DNA of 64,000 bases from JADCCX01 sp051649305. GTDB taxonomy: Bacteria; Pseudomonadota; Alphaproteobacteria; Rhizobiales; Beijerinckiaceae. The translations under genes were made by a program, and so were the position numbers. The notes beneath the pieces are model-generated. The model had not been told where the DNA came from and ran no database searches. It saw nothing but the letters and a program-made list of their open reading frames with translations. Location of the stretch: the NCBI GenBank assembly GCA_051649305.1, contig JBOFGV010000001.1, positions 1 to 64,000 of the forward strand, in the 5' to 3' direction. The stretch's first letter is position 1; every line of letters begins with the position of its first letter. Shown here piece after piece: positions 45,010 through 53,481 of this stretch.

Positions 45010-46242
45010 ATGGCTGCAAAGAAGATCAACAAGGTGGTGCTCGCTTATTCCGGCGGCCTTGATACCTCGGTTATCCTGAAATGGTTGCAGACAGAATATG
45101 GCTGCGAGGTTGTCACCTTCACGGCTGATCTGGGACAGGGCGAGGAACTGGAGCCTGCCCGCGCCAAGGCGAAACTGCTGGGCATCAAGGACGAGAACAT
45201 CTTCATTGAAGACGTGCGCGAGGAATTTGTGCGTGATTACGTCTTCCCGATGTTCCGCATGAACGCGCTTTACGAGGGCCAGTATCTGCTGGGCACATCC
45301 ATTGCGCGCCCGCTGATTTCCAAAAAGCAGATCGAGATTGCGCACAAGGTTGGCGCTGATGCCGTGGCGCACGGTGCCACCGGCAAGGGCAACGATCAGG
45401 TGCGGTTTGAGCTCACCTATTACGCGCTTGATCCCAACATCAAGATCATCGCCCCCTGGCGCGAGTGGGACCTGACATCCCGCACCCGCCTGATCGAGTT
45501 TGCCGAAACCCATCAGATCCCGATCGCCAAGGACAAATACGGCGAGGCCCCCTTCTCGGTGGACGCCAACCTGCTGCACTCCTCATCCGAAGGCAAGGTG
45601 CTGGAAGACCCGGCCCTTGATGCACCCGAGATGGTCTATATGCGGACAATCTCGCCGGAAGCCGCCCCCGACAAGGCGACCACCATCACCATCGATTTTG
45701 AAAAGGGTGATCCCGTCGCCATCGACAGCAAGGCGATGTCACCCGCCACATTGCTCGCCAAGCTCAATGATCTCGGCCGTGCCAACGGCATTGGCCGTCT
45801 GGACCTCGTCGAGAACCGCTTTGTCGGCATGAAGAGCCGCGGCATCTATGAAACACCGGGCGGTACGATCCTCCATCTCGCGCATCGCGGCATCGAGTCG
45901 ATCACGCTCGACCGCGAGGCGATGCACCTGAAGGAATCGCTGATGCCGCGCTACGCCGAGATGGTGTATTACGGCTTCTGGTTCACGCCGGAGCGCGAGA
46001 TGCTGCAGGCATTGGTCGACAAGAGCCAGGAGTATGTCAGCGGTCGCATCACCATGAAGCTCTACAAGGGCAACGCCACGGTGGTTGGCCGCGAAAGCCC
46101 GTATTCGCTCTATGATCAGGAGCTCGTCACCTTCGAGGAAGGGGCCGTGGCCTATGATCACCGCGATGCGGCAGGCTTCATCAAGTTGAACGCCCTGCGT
46201 CTGCGCACCTATGGTGTCCGCAAGGCGAGATCAGGCAAGTAA
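45010..46242 (+). CDS. argG: Argininosuccinate synthase
   Basis: Joins citrulline and aspartate with ATP in arginine synthesis. The N-type PP-motif is VVLAYSGGLDTSVILKWL, followed by GATGKGNDQVRFE and YGEAPFSVDANLLHSSSEGKVLEDP. Full length at 410 residues from ATG 45010. A hairpin after the stop is shared with the convergent corA gene. carA, which also feeds arginine synthesis, lies 5 kb upstream, but they are separate units. Confidence 0.97.
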   Translation: MAAKKINKVVLAYSGGLDTSVILKWLQTEYGCEVVTFTADLGQGEELEPARAKAKLLGIKDENIFIEDVREEFVRDYVFPMFRMNALYEGQYLLGTSIARPLISKKQIEIAHKVGADAVAHGATGKGNDQVRFELTYYALDPNIKIIAPWREWDLTSRTRLIEFAETHQIPIAKDKYGEAPFSVDANLLHSSSEGKVLEDPALDAPEMVYMRTISPEAAPDKATTITIDFEKGDPVAIDSKAMSPATLLAKLNDLGRANGIGRLDLVENRFVGMKSRGIYETPGGTILHLAHRGIESITLDREAMHLKESLMPRYAEMVYYGFWFTPEREMLQALVDKSQEYVSGRITMKLYKGNATVVGRESPYSLYDQELVTFEEGAVAYDHRDAAGFIKLNALRLRTYGVRKARSGK

Positions 46243-46251
46243 ACAACGCCG

Positions 46252-46283
46252 ACGCTGGTTCTGTTCTTTCAGAGCCAGCGTTT
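46252..46283. terminator. Convergent terminator hairpin between argG and corA
   Basis: Arms 46252-46263 and 46270-46281 pair over 12 positions with one G-T wobble around a TTCTTT loop. The right arm overlaps the corA stop codon. T-rich on the plus strand side only weakly. Confidence 0.6.
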
Positions 46284-47267
46284 CCATTTGAAAAACATGT
46301 AGGGCACAATGGCGGCACAGACCATTAGTCCAAGCGCCATGGTGTAGCCATAGGCCCATTCCAGCTCCCACATGCCCACCTTGAAGTTCATGCCATAGAC
46401 CGAGGCCACAAGCGTGGGCGGCATGAAGATGACAGCCAGAACCGAGAAGATCTTGACGATACGGTTCTGCTCAAGGCTCACCAGACCCAGCGTCGCATCC
46501 AGCACAAACTGCATCTTGCTGGACAGGAACGAGGCGTGCTCCTCGATGGACTGCACGTCGCGGATGGCTGTGCGCCATTCCGCCTGAAAGCCGGAGGCGC
46601 GCTTGGGGCGGCTGATGTTGGCCGAGAGATAGAGCAGCATCCGCTCCAGCGAGACCATGCTTTCGCGCACGTTCGAGATCAGGTCACCGTGGCGGCCCAA
46701 CCGGCGGATGACACTCTGGAAGGCTGCGCCCGTGTTGGATGTTGCAGTGTCGGCCTCAAACACGTCGCGGGATGTCATTTCAATTTCGTCGCCAACCTTG
46801 CGCAGCACCTCGGCAGCGCGGTCGATGATCGCCTCCAGCAAACCGTCGAGCACCGCTTCTGACTGGATGCCGCAGGCATCAGGCTTGGCAATGCGTGTCG
46901 AGAACATGGCAAAGGAGCGCGGCTCATCATAGCGCACGGTCACCAGCGCTTTTTCTGTAGCGATGAACGAAATCGGCACCAATTTTGGGGCCTGTGTATC
47001 CGAGCGGCAAAGAATGCGCGCCGTCATGTAGCGCGCACCGTTTTCGGCATAGAGCAGGTTCGATGGCTCGATATCCTGCATCTCGTCACGGGTGGGAATC
47101 TCGATGCCCAGATGCCGCTCAACGAGCTGGTCTTCCTCGCGGGTCGGCTCGAGCAGGTCGATCCACACCGTATCCTCAGGCAGAGGACCGCTTGCCGAAA
47201 TGATCGAGCGGTCCAGACAGGTCTGCTCTCCACCCGTCAGCTTGCGAGCCACATAGGCAACGATCAT
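46269..47267 (-). CDS. corA: CorA family magnesium/cobalt transporter
   Basis: A 332-residue pentameric divalent-cation channel. The long cytoplasmic helical domain is followed by two C-terminal membrane segments with the pore signature YGMNF between them (VASVYGMNFKVGMWELEWAYG). The C-terminus KWKRWL is basic as usual. Convergent with argG; the hairpin at its stop likely terminates both genes. Confidence 0.95.
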   Translation of the reverse strand: MIVAYVARKLTGGEQTCLDRSIISASGPLPEDTVWIDLLEPTREEDQLVERHLGIEIPTRDEMQDIEPSNLLYAENGARYMTARILCRSDTQAPKLVPISFIATEKALVTVRYDEPRSFAMFSTRIAKPDACGIQSEAVLDGLLEAIIDRAAEVLRKVGDEIEMTSRDVFEADTATSNTGAAFQSVIRRLGRHGDLISNVRESMVSLERMLLYLSANISRPKRASGFQAEWRTAIRDVQSIEEHASFLSSKMQFVLDATLGLVSLEQNRIVKIFSVLAVIFMPPTLVASVYGMNFKVGMWELEWAYGYTMALGLMVCAAIVPYMFFKWKRWL

Positions 47268-47307
47268 GGCTCACTCCGTCTCTTGGTAACGAGACGGGTC
47301 TAGAGCA

Positions 47308-48171
47308 TCACCGCAAAGGCTTCAAGCTCACAGGCGGCAGGCTGTCTGCTGGCACGAAGAAATCAGGTGCCAGATGCTGCGTGGGATCAACACGGTAATG
47401 ATCAAACTCCGTCACACCACGCGACACCATGAATGTGTCATCGATGAGGAATTGACCGGTGAGCTCCCGCGACGGTGTGGTGAAGATCATATGTGCCGCA
47501 TCCGCCAGAATTTGCGGCGTGCGCGAGGCTTTCATCAGCGTATCACCACCCAGCAGGTTGTTGACCGCCGCTGTGGCAATGGTGGTGCGCGGCCAGAGAG
47601 CGTTGACGGCAATGCCCTGCTTGCGGAACTCGCCCGCAAGACCCAGCACACAAAGGCTCATGCCGTATTTGGCGATGGAATAGGCGAGATGCGGCGAGAA
47701 CCACTTTTCGCTCATATCCAGCGGCGGAGACAGCATCAGGATATGGGGGTTTTCTGCCTTGATCAGGTATGGCAGCGCCAGCTTAGACACCATGAACGTG
47801 CCACGCGTGTTGATCTGGTTCATCAGATCATAGCGCTTCATATCAACATCCGCCGTGCGGGCCAGATTGATGGCTGAGGCGTTGTTGACGACGATATCGA
47901 TGCCGCCAAAGGTTTCAGCCGCCTTCGCCATGGCGACGCGCACGCTTTCCTCATCGCGCACATCCACCACCAGTGGCAGCGCCTTGCCACCAGCCTTCTC
48001 GATGTCTGCCGCAGCAGAATAGATCGTGCCCTCGAGCTTGGGGTGTGGTTCGGCGGTTTTGGCCGCCACCACGATGTTCGCGCCGTCAGCCGCTGCTTTC
48101 AGGGCGATGGCGAGGCCGATGCCGCGCGACGCGCCAGTGATGAAAAGTGTTTTGTTTTTGAGTGTAGCCAT
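47308..48171 (-). CDS. SDR family oxidoreductase (HSDL2-like)
   Basis: A 287-residue NAD(P)-dependent dehydrogenase. Cofactor motif TGASRGIG, NNASAI (NNAG variant), and catalytic Tyr-Lys in YSIAKYG. The pattern LMNQINTRGTFMVSKLALP and ALWPRTTIATAAV matches hydroxysteroid-dehydrogenase-like protein 2. It is the last gene of a unit with acyl-CoA dehydrogenase and enoyl-CoA hydratase and its start overlaps the latter's stop region, so it probably acts on an acyl or alcohol intermediate. Confidence 0.9.
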   Translation of the reverse strand: MATLKNKTLFITGASRGIGLAIALKAAADGANIVVAAKTAEPHPKLEGTIYSAAADIEKAGGKALPLVVDVRDEESVRVAMAKAAETFGGIDIVVNNASAINLARTADVDMKRYDLMNQINTRGTFMVSKLALPYLIKAENPHILMLSPPLDMSEKWFSPHLAYSIAKYGMSLCVLGLAGEFRKQGIAVNALWPRTTIATAAVNNLLGGDTLMKASRTPQILADAAHMIFTTPSRELTGQFLIDDTFMVSRGVTEFDHYRVDPTQHLAPDFFVPADSLPPVSLKPLR

Positions 48172-48173
48172 GA

Positions 48174-48923
48174 TCAACCCGCCTTGTTCAGAAATGCCAT
48201 GAATGCTTTTTGAGCCTCCGCCGAGCGCAACCGCTGGGCAAAGAGCAATGCCTCTTCGTCAATGCGCGCCAACACTTCATCCGGCGAACCCCTGATCAGT
48301 TTGCGCGCCAGTTTCACCGCCTCGCGTGGCTTGGCGGCAAGCTCTGTGGCCGCCGCCATGGCTGTTGCTTCCAGCGCATCGCTGGCGATAACCGCATTGG
48401 CGAGGCCAGCGGCAACCGCCTGTTCGCCGCTGAAGGGCCGCCCCATCACCAGCATTTCAAAGGCGCGTGCATGCCCCATGATACGGGGTGCAAGCAGGCT
48501 GGAAGCCGCTTCCGGCACCAGTGCCAGACTGATGAACGGCGTTGTGAGCCTCGCCCTGTCACTGACCAGCACATAATCACAATGCATCAGCATGGTGGTG
48601 CCCACACCAACCGCGATGCCATCCACCGCAGCCAGCAAGGGTTTTTCGGAAATTGCCAGTGCACGCAGGAAAGACAGCACCTCCTGTCCAAGGTTACCCT
48701 TGGCCGCAAAGGCCGCGAAATCTTTGAGGTCGTTACCGGCTGAAAAGATGCCCGGCACACCCAGAATGAGCGTCGCGCCGATGCTGCTGTCGCCATCCGC
48801 TGAGGAAATCGCCTCTGCCATGGCACCGTACATATCGGCGGTCAGAGCATTCTTCTTGTCGGGCCGGTTCATCCGGATCGAGAGAACGCCATTCTGGCGG
48901 TTGATATCGATAAACTGGCTCAT
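48174..48923 (-). CDS. Enoyl-CoA hydratase/isomerase family protein
   Basis: Crotonase-fold enzyme of 249 residues, probably hydrating an enoyl-CoA. The oxyanion-hole motif is FSAGNDLKDF and the second one AAVDGIAVGVGTTMLMHCDYV. The usual two catalytic Glu appear only partly (LVPEAAS gives one), so isomerase activity is equally possible. ATG 48923 starts the conserved MSQFIDINRQNGVLSIRMNRP-type sequence, 4 bases after the acyl-CoA dehydrogenase stop. Confidence 0.9.
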   Translation of the reverse strand: MSQFIDINRQNGVLSIRMNRPDKKNALTADMYGAMAEAISSADGDSSIGATLILGVPGIFSAGNDLKDFAAFAAKGNLGQEVLSFLRALAISEKPLLAAVDGIAVGVGTTMLMHCDYVLVSDRARLTTPFISLALVPEAASSLLAPRIMGHARAFEMLVMGRPFSGEQAVAAGLANAVIASDALEATAMAAATELAAKPREAVKLARKLIRGSPDEVLARIDEEALLFAQRLRSAEAQKAFMAFLNKAG

Positions 48924-48927
48924 GATT

Positions 48928-50706
48928 TTACTCGGCTGCGCTGAGGTAAGCGGCGTTGACAGCAGAAGCACCATCGATAACCGAGGATTCAATGCCAGCG
49001 GCTATCGATGCTGTGTTTTCGGCGTAGAAACGGCAATCCTGAATCCGGCGCTGATGGGCCGGGTTGCTGTCCCCCGCCTGCATGGCGGCGCGGGCTGCAA
49101 GGGCAGCTTCCGCAAGGTAGGCACCACCGGCTGCAACACCGAAGAGCCGCAGATAAGGTGTCGCTCCAGCCATGGCATCAGCAGGTGCTGGCCCCATGGT
49201 TTTCAGCATCCACTCCGTGGTGCGCTCCAGGCAGTCAACCGCCTCGCGCAGGCGCTGGCCCGAGCGGCCAAAGGCAGGGTCGTTCAGCTTGGCGACGTTG
49301 TCCGCCGCAGCCCGGTAGCGGGCAATCGCCGCCTTCACCGTCTCACCACCATCCAGCGGCAGCTTGCGCATCACCAGATCAATCGACTGGATGCCGTTGG
49401 TGCCCTCATAGATCGCCAGAATGCGCGCATCGCGGTAGTGCTGCGCTGCACCGGTTTCCTCGACAAAGCCCATGCCGCCATGGATCTGCACGCCGGTGGA
49501 AGCCACCTCGATGCCCATATCCGTGCCATAGGCCTTGGCGACTGGCGTCAGCAGTGAGGCTTCCTCGTGCGCTGACTTGCGCTTCGCAGGGTCCGTCTCG
49601 CGGTGGTAGCGGTCGAGAGCCGCTGCCGTCACATAGCAAAGCGCACGGGAGGCTGCTGTTTTCGTGCGCATGTCAATCAACATGCGCTTCACATCAGGAT
49701 GCTCGATGATCGGGCTCATACCAGTCGCGGTTGAACCCGGTGCCTTGCCCTGTTTGCGGTCCTGCGCAAATTTCAATGCCTGCTGGTAGGCGCGGTCAGC
49801 GATGGCGACACCTTGCAGCGCGACACCGAGGCGGGCGTTGTTCATCATCGTGAACATGCAGGCGAGGCCCTTGTTCTCTTCGCCGATGACCCAGCCGATG
49901 GCTCCTCCCTTGTCACCAAACACCATGGTGCAAGTAGGCGAGGCATGGATGCCCAGTTTGTGCTCGATGCCGCTGCAACGCACATCGTTCACGCTGCCAT
50001 CAGGCATGATCTTGGGCACCAGAAACAGCGAGATTCCGCGCGTACCAGCCGGTGCATCCGGCAGGCGGGCCAGCACAAGATGCACTATGTTGTCGGTCAT
50101 GTCGTGATCGCCGTAGGTGATGAATATCTTCTGGCCAGTGATCTTGTAGGTGCCATCACCCTGCGGCTCGGCTTTGGAGCGCAGCGCTGCCAGATCAGAA
50201 CCGGCCTGTGGTTCTGTCAGGTTCATGGTGCCGGTCCATTCGCCTGAGATCAGCTTTGCTAGATAACGATCCTGCAAGTCCTTTGAGCCGTGGGCGGACA
50301 GCGCTTCAATCGCGCCCATAGTCAGCAGCGGGTTCAGTGCAAAGGCCAGATTGGCAGCGTTCCAGATTTCGGTGCAGGCAGAGTTCAGGAGGATTGGCAG
50401 TTCCTGCCCTCCGAAATCACCGCGTGCCGGCAGTGCCAGCCAGCCGGAGGCTGCCCAGTCTGTATAGGCCTCTTTCCAGCCCGGCGCAGTCTTGACGCCG
50501 CTGGTCTCAAGCTTTGCGCCATTGCGGTCCCCTGCCCAGTTCAGCGGCGCAAGACGCTCTTCGGCAAACTTGCCAGCTTCGGAAAGCACGGCATCGGCTG
50601 TCTCGTTGTCGAGATCTGCATAGATACCGCTGGCCTGCCCGCGGGCCAAACCCGCGACATGCTGCATCATGAAAGCAATATCATCGACCGGCGCACGATA
50701 GCTCAT
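48928..50706 (-). CDS. Acyl-CoA dehydrogenase (long form, DUF C-terminal extension)
   Basis: FAD enzyme that starts beta-oxidation. Motifs: MNLTEPQAGSDLAALRSKA (FAD/substrate loop), ITGQKIFITYGDHDM, and GIQIHGGMGF-like QIHGGMGFVEETGAAQ followed by RDARILAIYEGTNGIQ with the catalytic Glu region. The 592 residues match the long FadE-type dehydrogenases with an N-terminal MSYRAPVDDIAFM extension. ATG 50706 has GGGGAGA upstream; the open frame continues to 50862 without conserved content. A palindrome lies upstream. Confidence 0.94.
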   Translation of the reverse strand: MSYRAPVDDIAFMMQHVAGLARGQASGIYADLDNETADAVLSEAGKFAEERLAPLNWAGDRNGAKLETSGVKTAPGWKEAYTDWAASGWLALPARGDFGGQELPILLNSACTEIWNAANLAFALNPLLTMGAIEALSAHGSKDLQDRYLAKLISGEWTGTMNLTEPQAGSDLAALRSKAEPQGDGTYKITGQKIFITYGDHDMTDNIVHLVLARLPDAPAGTRGISLFLVPKIMPDGSVNDVRCSGIEHKLGIHASPTCTMVFGDKGGAIGWVIGEENKGLACMFTMMNNARLGVALQGVAIADRAYQQALKFAQDRKQGKAPGSTATGMSPIIEHPDVKRMLIDMRTKTAASRALCYVTAAALDRYHRETDPAKRKSAHEEASLLTPVAKAYGTDMGIEVASTGVQIHGGMGFVEETGAAQHYRDARILAIYEGTNGIQSIDLVMRKLPLDGGETVKAAIARYRAAADNVAKLNDPAFGRSGQRLREAVDCLERTTEWMLKTMGPAPADAMAGATPYLRLFGVAAGGAYLAEAALAARAAMQAGDSNPAHQRRIQDCRFYAENTASIAAGIESSVIDGASAVNAAYLSAAE

Positions 50707-50835
50707 CGCGTTTCTCCCCTTCGCCTGCGCTTCAGACTGGCTGCTGGCCTTCATCCACTTGCGCAGGAACCAAATTGTGTATTGACGCTGCAAGCTAACG
50801 CTCCATACCGGCAGCGGCAATCCCTCTTGTATATA

Positions 50836-50849
50836 GTTCACATGTAAAC
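50836..50849. promoter_or_regulatory. Palindrome GTTCACATGTAAAC between acyl-CoA dehydrogenase and tsaC
   Basis: Twelve of fourteen positions are symmetrical. It lies 130 bases before the acyl-CoA dehydrogenase start and 20 before the Sua5 gene. TetR-type fatty-acid regulators bind sites of this shape, but no such regulator is adjacent. Confidence 0.35.
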
Positions 50850-50868
50850 TAATGTCACGCACTCAATC

Positions 50869-51885
50869 ATGCAGCTTCACAATTCACCATTGACTGATCA
50901 GGACCAAGAGCGCGGCTGCGTGCTTATGCCAACCACTGAGGCTTTGGCAGCGGCAACGGCGGCTCTGCTTGCGGGTGACATTGTTGGTATGCCCACTGAA
51001 ACTGTTTATGGGCTGGCCGCAGATGCAACCAACGGCATGGCCGTAGCGCGTATCTATGAGGCGAAAGGGCGTCCGTCCTTCAACCCGCTGATCAGCCATG
51101 TCGCCAGTCTGGCGGAAGCCGAAAAGTATGGCGTCTTCAATGCTGATGCCCGCAAACTGGCAGAAGCCTTCTGGCCAGGCCCGCTGACGCTGGTTGTTCC
51201 TTACCGTGAAGGATCAGGCGTCTCTGATCTTGCCCGCGCCGGATTGGATACCATCGCCTTGCGCGTTCCATCTCATCCCGTAGCCCTTGCTCTTCTTCAG
51301 CAATGTGGCAGGCCGCTGGCTGCACCGTCAGCCAACCTCTCTGGGCGCATAAGCCCAACACAGGCTGTTGATGTGGCGCACGACCTCGGAGACAAGGTAG
51401 CAATTGTCCTTGATGGCGGGCCTTGTGACATCGGACTGGAGTCAACCGTTGTTCTTTGCGATGGGGAGCGCAGCCTGCAGTTGCGGCCGGGAGGCATCCC
51501 GCGCGAATCGCTTGAGATGACGCTACGTCACAAAATTGCCTTCAACAGCGACTTAAAAGCATACCGTTCGCCAGGAATGCTTGTATCGCATTACGCTCCG
51601 CTTGCGCCAATGCGGCTGAACGCGCTCTCCGCCAGCAAGGGAGAGTGCGTCCTTGCATTTGGACAGGAAACTTTACATTGTTTTTCTGGCATTGACCCTG
51701 TCTTGAACCTTTCGCCGGACGGTGATTTGCGGCAAGCTGCCGCGAGGTTATTTTCCGCTCTACGAGAACTTGATGCTTACAATCCTGCCGCAATTGCCGT
51801 GGCGCCTATACCAAGCCATGGGCTTGGCGAAGCCATCAATGACAGACTGGCGCGTGCCGCAGCGCCCCGTGACGCTAAACTTTAG
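50869..51885 (+). CDS. tsaC: L-threonylcarbamoyladenylate synthase, Sua5 type
   Basis: Makes threonylcarbamoyl-AMP for t6A37 tRNA modification. The YrdC domain has VGMPTETVYGLAADATN, YEAKGRPSFNPLI, KPLTLV-like WPGPLTLVV and PSANLSGRISPTQA. A C-terminal Sua5 domain follows (SPGMLVSHYAPLAPM, KGECVLAFG), making 338 residues. ATG 50869 is the first; ATG 50926 (MPTTEAL) is a good alternative. TsaB is also encoded in this window. Confidence 0.94.
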   Translation: MQLHNSPLTDQDQERGCVLMPTTEALAAATAALLAGDIVGMPTETVYGLAADATNGMAVARIYEAKGRPSFNPLISHVASLAEAEKYGVFNADARKLAEAFWPGPLTLVVPYREGSGVSDLARAGLDTIALRVPSHPVALALLQQCGRPLAAPSANLSGRISPTQAVDVAHDLGDKVAIVLDGGPCDIGLESTVVLCDGERSLQLRPGGIPRESLEMTLRHKIAFNSDLKAYRSPGMLVSHYAPLAPMRLNALSASKGECVLAFGQETLHCFSGIDPVLNLSPDGDLRQAAARLFSALRELDAYNPAAIAVAPIPSHGLGEAINDRLARAAAPRDAKL

Positions 51886-51947
51886 ATTCAGTTTTCATCA
51901 ATTGTCTCCGCAACCTCTGGTTTGCCGATTTTAGAACGAGAGGTAAT

Positions 51948-52856
51948 GTGGCCAATATGTCAAACGTATCGTGGGACGAATTCCGACTGGTAAAGGCTAT
52001 TGCAGAAACTGGCTCGCTTGCTGGAGCGGGGGATGTTTTGGCACTGAACCACTCAACCGTCTTCCGCAGGCTGAATGCGCTGGAAACCGATCTCGGCAGC
52101 AGACTCTTCGAACGTTCAAGAACAGGTTATGTGCCCACTCCTGCCGGCGAGGAGATGGTGACGATTGCTGCACGTATGTTTGAGGAGATTACGGACTTCG
52201 AACGCCGTGTTGCCGGACGTGACGTCAAACCATCAGGCGAATTGCGGGTGACGACAAATGACTCACTGGTCGCCCATCTGACCACGCCTCTTTTCGGCGC
52301 TTTCTGCCGTCAGTTCCCCGAGATCAAGCTTGATGTCGTGATCGAGAACCGCGCCCTCAACCTGTCGCGCCGCGATGCGGATGTTGCGATCCGGGCGACC
52401 GCCGAGCCACCTGAAACGCTTGTGGGCCGCCGCATTGCCTCCATTGCCTGGTCGGTTTATGGGGCCAAAGGCACAAGCATCCAGCCAACCGATGACCCCT
52501 CGGATTTGTCCGAACAGCCATGGATTGGTTTTGGCGATGCCATCAGCACCATTGGTCCGGCGCGCTGGATGGCACGTGCTGTTGCGCCCTCGAAGATTGT
52601 TTATCGCCTGAACACGGTCCTTGGCCTGTCGCAGGCCGTTGAGGCCGGGCTTGGCATCGGCTTTGTTCCTTGCTTCATTGGCGACAAGGCCCCCGGTCTT
52701 GTGCGGCTGCTGCGCTCACCGATGGTGTTTGATTCATCGCTCTGGATGTTGACGCATCCTGACCTGAAGAATTCGGCCCGTGTGCGTGCCTTCGTGGATT
52801 TCATGGGCCGCGAGTTGATCAAGCACAAACCGCTGATCGAAGGCCACGCGGTCTAA
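51948..52856 (+). CDS. LysR family transcriptional regulator
   Basis: A 302-residue regulator. The helix-turn-helix is DEFRLVKAIAETGSLAGAG followed by HSTVFRRLNALETDLGSRLFERSRTGY; the effector domain starts about residue 90 with GELRVTTNDSLVAHL. GTG 51948 has GAGAGG five bases upstream; ATG 51957 is an alternative. No divergent target gene is adjacent (tsaC is upstream on the same strand), so its target is unclear. Confidence 0.92.
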   Translation: MANMSNVSWDEFRLVKAIAETGSLAGAGDVLALNHSTVFRRLNALETDLGSRLFERSRTGYVPTPAGEEMVTIAARMFEEITDFERRVAGRDVKPSGELRVTTNDSLVAHLTTPLFGAFCRQFPEIKLDVVIENRALNLSRRDADVAIRATAEPPETLVGRRIASIAWSVYGAKGTSIQPTDDPSDLSEQPWIGFGDAISTIGPARWMARAVAPSKIVYRLNTVLGLSQAVEAGLGIGFVPCFIGDKAPGLVRLLRSPMVFDSSLWMLTHPDLKNSARVRAFVDFMGRELIKHKPLIEGHAV

Positions 52857-52926
52857 GCCACACTCTGCTCTGGAAATCTCTCACGTTTTGTCCGATGTCT
52901 GTTGGGCAAAACCCTTAGGATGCTCC

Positions 52927-53412
52927 ATGACACAAGAGATTCGCCCCCTGCCCTTGCGAGACCTTGGGCATATGACCGGCCTCGAGATGCTGCTGGGAAT
53001 GATAGCAGGCACTTTGCCTGCCCCGCCCTTTGCGATCACCACAGGCATCACCATGCTTTCCGCTGAAGACGGCAAGGTTGTCTTCACAGGGGAACCCCGC
53101 GCCGAATTCTACAATCCTCTGGGAACGATCCACGGCGGCTGGACAGCAACCATCATGGACAGCGTGATGGCCTGTGCCGTTCACTCCACTCTGAAGCCTG
53201 GCGAAGGCTACACAACGCTGGAATTCAAACTGAACTTCTGCCGCCCGATCCTGCCTTCAACGGGCGTGGTGCGCGCGGAAGGCATTGTGCTGTCGCGTGG
53301 GCGGCGCGCAGCAACATCGGAAGGGCGCCTTTATGATGCGGCTGGCAAACTCATCGCCCATGGCACAGAGACCTGCATGATCTTCGATATGCCAACGAAG
53401 GCGGGAGCATGA
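52927..53412 (+). CDS. PaaI family thioesterase (hotdog fold)
   Basis: A 161-residue acyl-CoA thioesterase-like protein. The hotdog motif is FYNPLGTIHGGWTATIMDSVMACAVHSTL with the central helix HGG, followed by TTLEFKLNFCRPI. ATG 52927 is fixed by the start of the conserved region. It lies 70 bases after the LysR gene and may be its target, but this is only proximity. Confidence 0.9.
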   Translation: MTQEIRPLPLRDLGHMTGLEMLLGMIAGTLPAPPFAITTGITMLSAEDGKVVFTGEPRAEFYNPLGTIHGGWTATIMDSVMACAVHSTLKPGEGYTTLEFKLNFCRPILPSTGVVRAEGIVLSRGRRAATSEGRLYDAAGKLIAHGTETCMIFDMPTKAGA

Positions 53413-53481
53413 CACCAAAACGGGCTTAACGCTTCCTTCGCTCCGCTTTGATAAAGGTTCTCGTGAAAACAGAACCGCGCC

